Below are positions 35,913 to 43,844 of a DNA stretch of 64,000 nucleotides, piece after piece (the first letter of the stretch is position 1; each line of letters begins with the position of its first letter). The notes beneath the pieces were generated by a model that had not been told where the DNA came from, did no database searches, and worked only from the letters and a program-made list of their open reading frames with translations. This DNA is from Pseudomonas coleopterorum (GTDB lineage: Bacteria; Pseudomonadota; Gammaproteobacteria; Pseudomonadales; Pseudomonadaceae). Where the stretch lies: positions 4,281,001 through 4,345,000 of the forward strand of contig NZ_FNTZ01000001.1 in assembly GCF_900105555.1 (NCBI RefSeq), read 5' to 3'. Made by a program: the position numbers and the translations under genes.

Positions 35913-37106
35913 ATGAGCGAATACTCCCTTTTCACCTCCGAGTCCGTCTCCGAAGGACACCCGGACAAGATCGCCGACCAGATTTCCGACGCGGTGCTGG
36001 ACGCCATCATCACCCAGGACAAGTTCGCCCGCGTGGCCTGCGAAACCCTGGTCAAGACCGGCGTGGCGATCATCGCCGGCGAAGTCAGCACGTCGGCCTG
36101 GGTCGACCTGGAAGACATCGTGCGCAAGGTCATCGTCGACATCGGCTACAACAGCTCCGATGTCGGCTTCGACGGTGCCACCTGTGCGGTCATGAACATC
36201 ATCGGCAAGCAGTCGGTGGACATCGCCCAGGGCGTGGACCGCAGCAAGCCGGAAGACCAGGGCGCTGGCGACCAGGGCCTGATGTTCGGTTATGCCAGCA
36301 ACGAAACCGACGTGCTGATGCCTGCACCTATCTGCTTCTCGCACCGTCTGGTCGAGCGCCAGGCCGAAGCGCGCAAGTCCGGCCTGCTGCCGTGGCTGCG
36401 CCCCGATGCCAAGTCCCAGGTCACCTGCCAGTACGAAGGCGGCAAGGTCGTGGGTATCGACGCCGTGGTGCTGTCGACCCAGCACAACCCGGACGTGTCC
36501 TACGCCGACCTGCGCGAAGGCGTCATGGAGCTGATCGTCAAGCACGTGCTGCCGGCCGAACTGCTGCACAAGGACACCCAGTTCCACATCAACCCGACCG
36601 GCAACTTCATCATCGGTGGCCCGGTGGGTGACTGCGGACTGACCGGACGCAAGATCATCGTCGACAGCTACGGCGGCATGGCTCGCCACGGCGGCGGCGC
36701 CTTCTCCGGCAAGGACCCGTCCAAGGTCGACCGCTCGGCCGCCTACGCTGGTCGCTATGTGGCCAAGAACATCGTCGCCGCCGGTCTGGCCGAGCGTTGC
36801 GAGATCCAGGTGTCCTACGCCATCGGCGTAGCCCAGCCCACGTCGATCTCGATCAACACCTTCGGCACCGGCAAGATCAGCGACGAGCAGATCGTCAAGC
36901 TGGTGCGCGCGCACTTCGACCTGCGTCCGTATGCCATCACCACCATGCTCGACCTGCTGCACCCGATGTATCAGGCCACCGCTGCCTATGGCCACTTCGG
37001 TCGTGCACCGGTGGAAATGACCGTCGGCGACGACACCTTCACCGCGTTCACCTGGGAGCGCACCGACCGTGCCGCCGCCCTGCGCGATGCCGCCGGCCTG
37101 AAATAA
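35913..37106 (+). CDS. metK: S-adenosylmethionine synthetase
   Basis: 397-residue enzyme that makes SAM from methionine and ATP. N-terminal [14 protein letters not shown] is near residues 11-24; the hexapeptide-like FGYASNETD is near 126-134; the P-loop-like [19 protein letters not shown] is near 262-280. It follows the ArsR-methyltransferase gene by 12 bases and is terminated by a strong hairpin at 37126. Full length for the family. Confidence 0.98.
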   Translation: MSEYSLFTSESVSEGHPDKIADQISDAVLDAIITQDKFARVACETLVKTGVAIIAGEVSTSAWVDLEDIVRKVIVDIGYNSSDVGFDGATCAVMNIIGKQSVDIAQGVDRSKPEDQGAGDQGLMFGYASNETDVLMPAPICFSHRLVERQAEARKSGLLPWLRPDAKSQVTCQYEGGKVVGIDAVVLSTQHNPDVSYADLREGVMELIVKHVLPAELLHKDTQFHINPTGNFIIGGPVGDCGLTGRKIIVDSYGGMARHGGGAFSGKDPSKVDRSAAYAGRYVAKNIVAAGLAERCEIQVSYAIGVAQPTSISINTFGTGKISDEQIVKLVRAHFDLRPYAITTMLDLLHPMYQATAAYGHFGRAPVEMTVGDDTFTAFTWERTDRAAALRDAAGLK

Positions 37107-37125
37107 GCGCCTTGCAGCACCCCGT

Positions 37126-37163
37126 AAAAAGCCCCGGCCGGGTGACTGGCCGGGGCTTTTTTT
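37126..37163 (+). terminator. Rho-independent terminator of metK
   Basis: AAAAAGCCCCGGCC and GGCCGGGGCTTTTT form a long GC-rich stem with an eight-base loop and are followed by a run of T. It lies 20 bases after the metK stop. Confidence 0.95.
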
Positions 37164-37358
37164 CGTGTCGGCGCCAACGTTCCGGAACTGGCCAGGACGC
37201 GATCGCTTTGACCTGGCGGGCAAAAGGTCCTTCAATAGGTGGATCTCGTCGCCGGCGACTGCACCCTCTCGATCTATCCAGCCGTGAATAAGACGCGTCC
37301 TACAGACAGCCACTTCAATTCATCGTCAACTATTCAGAATCATCTTCTCGGAGTCACC

Positions 37359-37766
37359 ATGAACACGTTTTCCTCGCTGTGCGCCGTACTGGTCGCCGGT
37401 GTGCTGGCCGGCCAGGCGATCGCAGCGCCCGCCGCTCCCGCCTCGGCCCCTGCAGCCACCGGCTGCGCCGCCAAGCAGCAGCATGTACAGGCGCAGATCG
37501 ACATCGCCGAGGCCAACGGCAATCAGAACCAGGTCGACGGGCTGAGCACCGCGCTACGGGAGATCCAGAACAACTGCACCGAAAACGGACTGCGCAAGGA
37601 GCGTGAGGGCAAGGTGCTCGATGCCAAGCGCGAAGTCAGCAAGCGTCAAAGCGATCTGGACAAGGCCATGAAGAAAGGCGATTCGGAGAAGATCAACAAG
37701 CGCAAGGACAAACTTGCCGAAGCCCGCAAGGAGCTGCAAGACGCCATGGATGAGTTGGACAAGTAA
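37359..37766 (+). CDS. DUF1090 (YqjC-like) periplasmic protein
   Basis: 135-residue secreted protein: signal peptide at 1-22 (cleavage after AIA), then a helical domain with two Cys (GCAAKQQ and NNCTENG) and a charged coiled-coil C-terminal half rich in Lys, Glu and Asp. The pattern matches DUF1090/YqjC, a family of unknown function. ATG 37359 is preceded by CTCGGAG; the longer frame upstream reads through an unlikely tail. Monocistronic. Confidence 0.8.
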   Translation: MNTFSSLCAVLVAGVLAGQAIAAPAAPASAPAATGCAAKQQHVQAQIDIAEANGNQNQVDGLSTALREIQNNCTENGLRKEREGKVLDAKREVSKRQSDLDKAMKKGDSEKINKRKDKLAEARKELQDAMDELDK

Positions 37767-37823
37767 CGAGCATCCGGCGGCGCGTCATATCGATGACCCG
37801 TCGCCACTGCCGCACCCTGTTGG

Positions 37824-38210
37824 CTACATCGAAACGAAGAAGTAACTGACGATGATCGCAAATCCGGCGAACCATACCAGCGATCGCAACGTCGCCCAGT
37901 CGGCCAGATAGCAAATGATGTACAGCAGACGCGAAGTGATGAACACCACCGCCAGTACATCCAGCGTCACCTGCTGCGCATTGCCGACGATATCGGAAAT
38001 CACCACGGCGGCAATGAAGCCGGGGAGAATCTCGAAACTGTTCAACTGAGCCGCGTGCGCCCGCTTGGGCAGGCCCTCCAACGCATCCAGATACGTGCGC
38101 GGATCATGGTTCTGCTTGAGGCCGAACTTGCCGCCCGTGAACTTGGCGATATACGCGCAACCGTAGGGCAATATCAAAGCGATCAAGACACACCAGAAGG
38201 CGACGGTCAT
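37824..38210 (-). CDS. MAPEG-family membrane protein
   Basis: 128-residue protein with four predicted transmembrane helices. The sequence NSFEILPGFIAAV after the first loop, with AHAAQLNSFE, matches the MAPEG family (membrane-associated proteins in eicosanoid and glutathione metabolism). AAGGAA precedes ATG 38210. Bacterial members are of unknown function. It is divergent from the AraJ-like gene. Confidence 0.8.
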   Translation of the reverse strand: MTVAFWCVLIALILPYGCAYIAKFTGGKFGLKQNHDPRTYLDALEGLPKRAHAAQLNSFEILPGFIAAVVISDIVGNAQQVTLDVLAVVFITSRLLYIICYLADWATLRSLVWFAGFAIIVSYFFVSM

Positions 38211-38327
38211 ACAGAGTTCCTTGTGCAAGTAGTCCACAGCGATGTGCCCATGCACGGCCGGTACGGAGTAAGAGGACAGGTGCCGGGAAAGGTTCGCTGG
38301 CGCAGAGTTCCATTGCAATTATCAATT

Positions 38328-38355
38328 TTGCCGACTTAAGTGGCCTCCCTATAAT
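38328..38355 (+). promoter_or_regulatory. Predicted sigma-70 promoter of the AraJ-like gene
   Basis: TTGCCG (38328-38333) and TATAAT (38350-38355) with a 16-base spacer, about 120 bases before ATG 38480. The -10 box is a perfect match. The region just upstream (GCAATTATCAATTTTGC) is a loose inverted repeat and could hold a regulator site. Confidence 0.65.
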
Positions 38356-38479
38356 AAGCGTCGCTGTATCGTTACAGCTTTTTGCGCACCCATTCCAATA
38401 AATCGTGTTCTCTGCAGCTCATGCGGAGGCTGGCGCATGCCCTCTTCGGGCAACTCACCTCCTACTCGAGAGAATCCGT

Positions 38480-39646
38480 ATGCCACTTGCATTGTTTGCA
38501 TTGGCCGTCGCCGCATTCGGCATCGGCACCACCGAATTCGTCATCATGGGCCTGTTGACCGATGTGGCCAAGGACCTGTCCGTCAGCATCCCGGACGCTG
38601 GCCTGCTCATCACCGGCTACGCGCTGGGCGTGGTGTTCGGCGCGCCGGTGCTGGCGGTGCTCACTGCCAACCTGCCACGCAAGGCTACCCTGCTGGGCAT
38701 GACCCTGATATTCATCCTCGGCAACGTGCTGTGCGCGATGGCGCCCAACTACGCCACGCTGATGGGTGCACGGGTCATCACGGCCCTGTGCCACGGGGCC
38801 TTCTTCGGGATCGGCTCGGTGGTCGCCGCAGGGCTGGTGGCGCCGACCAAGCGAGCCCAGGCCATCGCCCTGATGTTCACCGGACTGACCCTGGCCAACG
38901 TGCTGGGTGTACCGCTGGGGACCGCTCTGGGGCAGTTCGCGGGCTGGCGCTCCACGTTCTGGGCGGTTTCGGTCATCGGCGTCATCGCCCTGCTGGCGCA
39001 GATCGTCTGGCTGCCCAAGGCCATTCCCATGGAGCGCGGCAACCTGGCGCGCGAGTTCCGCGTGTTGCGCAAACCCAACGTGTTGCTGCCGCTGGCGATG
39101 AGCGCGATGGCCTCCTGCAGCCTGTTCAGCGTGTTCACCTACATCGCGCCGATCCTGCAGGACGTTACCGGTGTCAGCGCCCACGGCATCACCGTGATGC
39201 TTCTGCTGTTCGGCGTCGGCCTGACCATCGGCAGCATGCTTGGAGGTCGTCTGGCCGACTCACGCCTGTTGCCTTCGTTGCTGGGCATGGCGATCGCGGT
39301 GGTGTTGATCCTGGCCCTGTTCACGCAGACCAGCGGCTCGCTGATCCCGGCCGCGATCACCTTGCTGGCCTGGGGCGTGTTCGCCTTCGCGCTGTGCCCG
39401 ATTCTGCAATTGCTCATCATCGACCAGGCGCACGAGGCGCCGAACCTGGGATCGACGCTGAACCAGAGCGCCTTCAACCTCGGCAACGCAGCAGGCGCCT
39501 GGGTCGGCGGCCTGGTCGTGGCCAGTGGTGCGCCGCTGGTGGACCTGCCCTGGACCGGCGCCATCACCGGTCTGGGCACGCTTGCCTTGGCATTGGTGTT
39601 CATCTATTGGCAGCGACGGCCGGTGGCGGTCAACGCTGCGGGATAA
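38480..39646 (+). CDS. AraJ-like MFS transporter (DHA1 type, 12 helices)
   Basis: 388-residue major facilitator with 12 predicted helices. Opening AAFGIGTTEFVIMGLL and YALGVVFGAPVLAVL match the AraJ/YdhP sugar-efflux-like group, and the HGAFFGIGSVVAAGLV segment is typical. Such exporters handle sugars or drugs; substrate cannot be told here. ATG 38480 (GAGAGAA upstream) begins right at the first helix, so the longer frame from 38405 is rejected. Confidence 0.8.
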   Translation: MPLALFALAVAAFGIGTTEFVIMGLLTDVAKDLSVSIPDAGLLITGYALGVVFGAPVLAVLTANLPRKATLLGMTLIFILGNVLCAMAPNYATLMGARVITALCHGAFFGIGSVVAAGLVAPTKRAQAIALMFTGLTLANVLGVPLGTALGQFAGWRSTFWAVSVIGVIALLAQIVWLPKAIPMERGNLAREFRVLRKPNVLLPLAMSAMASCSLFSVFTYIAPILQDVTGVSAHGITVMLLLFGVGLTIGSMLGGRLADSRLLPSLLGMAIAVVLILALFTQTSGSLIPAAITLLAWGVFAFALCPILQLLIIDQAHEAPNLGSTLNQSAFNLGNAAGAWVGGLVVASGAPLVDLPWTGAITGLGTLALALVFIYWQRRPVAVNAAG

Positions 39647-39689
39647 ATGAAGTGTGCCGTGCGGGCATGCGGCAACATCCAACCATAGC

Positions 39690-39710
39690 AGGGCGCCTGA
39701 TAGGCGCCCT
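39690..39710. terminator. Hairpin between the AraJ-like gene and the antiporter gene
   Basis: AGGGCGCCT and AGGCGCCCT form a perfect 9-bp stem around GAT. There is no T-tract after it, so it may be only a weak terminator or an mRNA-stabilising hairpin. Confidence 0.5.
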
Positions 39711-39749
39711 CTATCGATAGATCTTCACCACCTGAACCAGGGAGCCCGG

Positions 39750-41009
39750 ATGCTCGAGATAGTCGCGACATTCATTTGCCTCACCACACTGCTCACCTAC
39801 GTGAACTTCCGCTTCATCGGCCTGCCCCCGACCATCGGCGTGATGGTCACTGCCCTGATGTTCTCGCTGATCCTGCAAGGCCTGAGTTTCATCGGCTACC
39901 CAGGCCTCGAGGATCGCGTCGAAGCACTGATGAACCAGATCGACTTCGGCGACCTGCTGATGAACTGGATGCTCTCGTTCCTGCTGTTCGCCGGCGCGCT
40001 GCACGTGAACCTGGCTGACCTGCGCAACTACCGCTGGCCCATCGGTCTGCTGGCCACCTTCGGCGTACTGATCGCCACCTTCGTGATCGGCACCCTGGCC
40101 TTCTGGATCTTCGGCCTGTTCGGCTGGCACGTCAGCTTCCTGTATTGCCTGCTGTTCGGCGCCCTGATTTCACCGACCGACCCTATCGCGGTGCTGGGCG
40201 TGCTGCGAACGGCCAACGCCTCCAAGCCGCTGAAGACCACCATCGTCGGCGAATCGCTGTTCAATGACGGCACGGCAGTCGTGGTGTTCACCGTCCTGCT
40301 GGGCATCGCCCAACTTGGCGAAACCCCCACGGTTGGCGCGACGGCCATGCTGTTTCTGCATGAAGCCGTGGGCGGCGTGCTGTTCGGTGGGCTGATCGGC
40401 TACATCGTCTACCGCATGATCAAGAGCATCGAGCAGTACCAGGTCGAAGTCATGCTGACCCTGGCGCTGGTCATCGGCGGCTCGGCCATGGCTTCCGAGC
40501 TGCATGTCTCGGCGCCGATCGCGATGGTGGTGGCCGGGCTGATCATCGGCAACCTGGGACGCAACCTGGCGATGAACGACATGACCCGGCGCTATATGGA
40601 CGGCTTCTGGGAGCTGCTCGACGACATCCTCAACGCCCTGCTGTTCGCCTTGATCGGGCTGGAGCTGTTGCTGCTGCCGTTCTCCTGGCTGCACCTGTTG
40701 GCAGCCTCCCTGCTCGCCGTGGCGATCCTGCTGTCGCGGTTGCTCACCGTGGCCCCGGCGATTCTGCTGCTGCGGCGCTTTCGTAGCGTGCCGCGCGGCA
40801 CGATTCGCGTGCTCACCTGGGGCGGCCTGCGCGGCGGCGTCTCGGTCGCCCTGGCCCTGGCTCTGCCCATCGGCCCGGAGCGCGACCTGCTGCTGAGCAT
40901 CACCTACATCGTCGTGCTGTCCTCGATCCTGCTGCAAGGCCTGAGCATCGGCAAGCTGGTCAAGGCCGTCACCCGCGAACCCGACCCGCAGGCAGTGCGC
41001 GAGCACTGA
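39750..41009 (+). CDS. Sodium/proton antiporter, CPA1 (NhaP-like) family
   Basis: 419-residue membrane protein with about 12-13 helices. The ion-binding unit has GALISPTDPIAV at about residues 142-153 and GESLFNDGTAVVVF at about 168-181, the CPA1 signature with the paired Asn-Asp. AGGGAG lies before ATG 39750. It exchanges cations such as Na+ or K+ for protons across the inner membrane. A hairpin at 41037-41056 follows the stop and also serves the convergent porin gene. Confidence 0.88.
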   Translation: MLEIVATFICLTTLLTYVNFRFIGLPPTIGVMVTALMFSLILQGLSFIGYPGLEDRVEALMNQIDFGDLLMNWMLSFLLFAGALHVNLADLRNYRWPIGLLATFGVLIATFVIGTLAFWIFGLFGWHVSFLYCLLFGALISPTDPIAVLGVLRTANASKPLKTTIVGESLFNDGTAVVVFTVLLGIAQLGETPTVGATAMLFLHEAVGGVLFGGLIGYIVYRMIKSIEQYQVEVMLTLALVIGGSAMASELHVSAPIAMVVAGLIIGNLGRNLAMNDMTRRYMDGFWELLDDILNALLFALIGLELLLLPFSWLHLLAASLLAVAILLSRLLTVAPAILLLRRFRSVPRGTIRVLTWGGLRGGVSVALALALPIGPERDLLLSITYIVVLSSILLQGLSIGKLVKAVTREPDPQAVREH

Positions 41010-41036
41010 TCACTGCCCTTCTGCGCAAAACAAAAA

Positions 41037-41056
41037 ACCCCGCGAATGCGGGGTTC
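41037..41056 (-). terminator. Rho-independent terminator for the OprD-family gene
   Basis: AACCCCGC and GCGGGGTT with a GAAT loop. On the minus strand it is followed by TTTTGTTTT-like sequence; on the plus strand by TCTTGTT. It lies between the convergent antiporter and porin genes and may act in both directions. Confidence 0.85.
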
Positions 41057-41077
41057 TTGTTCAGTGCCGGGTCGACA

Positions 41078-42367
41078 TCAGAAGATGTTGATCGGGTACT
41101 CGACGAAGGCGCGTACTTCGTTGCCGTCGTCGTTGTAGCCCGAGGCACGGACGTTGTCCGAAGTGCGCAGCCACGAGCCGCGCAGGCGCAGGGTCAGGTC
41201 CTTGGCCGGGCCGTTCTGTACCACGTACTGGAGCTGGTTGAAGATCTCGCGCTCCTGACCGTCGCCGGTCGGGGTGCGGATGTTGTCGCCACGCACGTAG
41301 GCCACCTTGTAGGTCAGGCCCGGCACGCCAAATGTGCGGAAGTCGATGCCGTAGCCCAACTGCCAGGAGACTTCGTCTTCGGCGTTGAAGTCCGACCAGT
41401 ACGAGTTGGCCAGGAAGATGGTCGAGCCACCGTCACCCACACCGCCGGCGTTCTGGTAGAAACCGTAGTTGTAGCCGGTGTCACCGGTGCTGCGCTGATG
41501 CGCCAGAGTCAGCGAGTGCGGACCGAAGGCCCAGGTAGCGGCCAGGCTCCAGATCTTGTTGTCGCGACCGGTGCCCAAGGTGCTGGCGTAGTCCTTGTCC
41601 AAGTGGGAGCGGTAGCCGTTGAAGTCGAACGTCAGCGATTGCTCGCTCGGCAGGGCCAGCACGTAGTTGAGGTTGATGTACTGCTTCTTCAGTCGATCTT
41701 CGACATCCGAGGCATACAAGGCGCCGGTCAGGCTGTCGGTGAACTGATAGCTGCCGCCGTACACGTCGATCTTCTTCAGGCCGCCACTGTCGCGGGCTTC
41801 GGCGCTCTTGCGCGCTTCCTGGGTGAAGCGCCCGGCGTTGAGCACCAGGCCGTCGATTTCCTTGGAAGTGATCAGGGTGCCGGTGAAGCTTTCCGGCAAC
41901 AGGCGTGAATCGTCGAAGTTGAGCACCGGCAGTGCTGGCATCTGATCGCCGTACTTGATCACGGTGTTGGAAATACGCACCTTCACCGCTGCCCCGGCGC
42001 GGGCCAGGTCGTGGGGCGCGCTGCTCGGATCATCCGAAGTACCGCCACGCTTGAAGAAGTCGATGCCGCCAGCACCGGCGCGACCGGTACCGCCATCCAG
42101 GCGCAGAGCATACAGACCGAAGGCATCGACGCCGACGCCGACCGTGCCCTGAGTAAAACCGGAGTTGAACTTGGCGATCACGCCCTGGCCCCACTCGGCC
42201 TTGTCCTGCCCGCCATGCTTGTAGTCACGGCTGATATAGGCATTGCGCAGCAGTACATTGAGGTGGCTGTCTTCGACGAAACCCTTGGCATCGGCCTGCT
42301 CGTTGGCCATGGCTTGGGTAGCCGCCATCACGCCCAAGGCGAGGACAGCCCATTTCTTGTTCAACAT
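41078..42367 (-). CDS. OprD-family outer-membrane porin
   Basis: 429-residue protein with a signal peptide (about 1-22, cleavage after AMA). The mature start FVEDSHLNVLLRNAYISRDY is typical of OprD/OccD-OccK channels, and the rest is beta-barrel-like, ending in an aromatic residue (NIF). ATG 42367 follows AGGGAAAA. Members transport amino acids, carboxylates or aromatic acids; substrate cannot be named from sequence alone. No adjacent transporter indicates one. Confidence 0.9.
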   Translation of the reverse strand: MLNKKWAVLALGVMAATQAMANEQADAKGFVEDSHLNVLLRNAYISRDYKHGGQDKAEWGQGVIAKFNSGFTQGTVGVGVDAFGLYALRLDGGTGRAGAGGIDFFKRGGTSDDPSSAPHDLARAGAAVKVRISNTVIKYGDQMPALPVLNFDDSRLLPESFTGTLITSKEIDGLVLNAGRFTQEARKSAEARDSGGLKKIDVYGGSYQFTDSLTGALYASDVEDRLKKQYINLNYVLALPSEQSLTFDFNGYRSHLDKDYASTLGTGRDNKIWSLAATWAFGPHSLTLAHQRSTGDTGYNYGFYQNAGGVGDGGSTIFLANSYWSDFNAEDEVSWQLGYGIDFRTFGVPGLTYKVAYVRGDNIRTPTGDGQEREIFNQLQYVVQNGPAKDLTLRLRGSWLRTSDNVRASGYNDDGNEVRAFVEYPINIF

Positions 42368-42505
42368 CTTGTTTTCCCTAATCACCAGTGAGGACGCTAC
42401 ACGACCACCCGCTTGTTTTCCGTCGTTCGTGCGACCTGCGCAGCGCTCTGCAACAGGCGTTCGAACGGTGGGGCAGGGTCTATGAGGATCCGTGTGCGGG
42501 GTCGG

Positions 42506-42535
42506 ATCCTAGCGATGGGGGACAACGAAAGTCAA
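42506..42535 (-). promoter_or_regulatory. Predicted sigma-70 promoter of the OprD-family gene
   Basis: On the minus strand TTGACT (42530-42535) and TAGGAT (42506-42511) are separated by 18 bases, about 140 bases before the porin ATG. Confidence 0.5.
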
Positions 42536-42591
42536 AATTTCGTGAAACTTTGTGGCTATAAGAGGGTCGCGCGATGGAATAACGCCCATGA

Positions 42592-42618
42592 AAAAGCCCG
42601 GCATCAGGCCGGGCTTTT
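42592..42618 (-). terminator. Rho-independent terminator of aguA
   Basis: AAAAGCCCGGC and GCCGGGCTTTT form an 11-bp stem around a five-base loop, 20 bases after the aguA stop, with A/T tracts on both sides. Confidence 0.9.
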
Positions 42619-42637
42619 CAGGACGTCTCAGGCCGAC

Positions 42638-43744
42638 TCAACCGCGCAGAGGTGCCGGCTGCTGCTGGGTGAGGCAGTGGATGTTGCCGCCGCCGAGCAG
42701 CAGTTCGCGGCCCGGCACCATGACCACTTCATGCTCTGGAAACAGCTTCTGCAGCAAGGCCTGCGCCTCGCCGTCGAGCGGATCGTCGAAGCTTGGGGCG
42801 ATGATGCCGCCGTTGACGATCAGGAAGTTCACGTAGGAACCGGCCAGACGCACGGACGGATGACGCTCCTGGCTGCCGGCAACTAGATCGACGCCGTCGC
42901 ATTCCTCCTGAGTGGCGTACAGAGGCCCGGGGATCGGCATCTTGTGCACCACCAGCGCCCGTCCCTTGGCATCGACGCTGTTTTCCAGCACCTGCAAAGC
43001 GGCCTGGCAACGCGGATAGTTCGGGTCGCTGGCGTCGTCGGTCCAGGCCAGCAGCACTTCACCGGGGCGCACGTAGCAGCAGAAGTTGTCGACGTGGCCG
43101 TCGGTCTCGTCGTTGAACAGGCCGTCGGGCAGCCAGATGATCTTCTCCACCGCCAGATGATCGGCCAGGATGCGTTCGATCTGCCCGCGGTCCAGGTGTG
43201 GGTTGCGATTGCGGTTGAGCAGGCACTCTTCGGTGGTGATCAGCGTGCCTTCGCCGTCAACGTGGATGGAGCCACCCTCGAGCACGAAACCCTGGGTGTG
43301 ATAACGCTGGCAACGTTCCATGTCCAAGACCTTGCTGGCGACCTGCTCGTCGCGGTTCCAGGGCGCGTAGAGCCCGCCCAGAAAGCCACCCCAGGCGTTG
43401 AAGGCCCAGTCCACGCCACGGACTTCGCCACCGTGGTCGACGACGAAGGTCGGCCCGGTATCGCGCATCCAGGCATCGTCGCTGCTGATCTCGACCACGC
43501 GAATGTTGGGCACGTCCAAGCGTGCGCGCGCGTTGTCGTATTGCCCGGCAGACACACCGACCGTGACCGGTTCGAAACGCGCGATGGCCTTGGCCAGGGC
43601 GACATGCGCCGCCTGCACCGGCTTGCCACCCAGGCGCCAGTTGTCCGGGCGCTCGGGCCACAGCATCCAGGTCTGGGTATGGGGTGCCCATTCGGCCGGC
43701 ATGTGGAAACCGTCGGCGCGAGGGGTACTGTCGAGCGTGGTCAT
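42638..43744 (-). CDS. aguA: Agmatine deiminase
   Basis: 368-residue guanidino-group hydrolase that turns agmatine into N-carbamoylputrescine, part of arginine decarboxylase-route polyamine catabolism. Conserved blocks: [12 protein letters not shown] near 88-99, NAWGG near 115, THG-like [12 protein letters not shown] near 216-227, and the catalytic Cys near residue 358 in [13 protein letters not shown]. Full length for the family. No aguB (carbamoylputrescine amidase) gene lies beside it here. The next gene in the same direction starts from an independent region 100 bases away. Confidence 0.95.
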   Translation of the reverse strand: MTTLDSTPRADGFHMPAEWAPHTQTWMLWPERPDNWRLGGKPVQAAHVALAKAIARFEPVTVGVSAGQYDNARARLDVPNIRVVEISSDDAWMRDTGPTFVVDHGGEVRGVDWAFNAWGGFLGGLYAPWNRDEQVASKVLDMERCQRYHTQGFVLEGGSIHVDGEGTLITTEECLLNRNRNPHLDRGQIERILADHLAVEKIIWLPDGLFNDETDGHVDNFCCYVRPGEVLLAWTDDASDPNYPRCQAALQVLENSVDAKGRALVVHKMPIPGPLYATQEECDGVDLVAGSQERHPSVRLAGSYVNFLIVNGGIIAPSFDDPLDGEAQALLQKLFPEHEVVMVPGRELLLGGGNIHCLTQQQPAPLRG

Positions 43745-43844
43745 GGGTCAGGGCTCCGGTGGTCCATGAAAAGGTATGGGCGCACTCTACAGGTGTCGGG
43801 CGGATCGTGAAACACGCCCGCCGTAGGACGCGCCAGCGGCGGTT

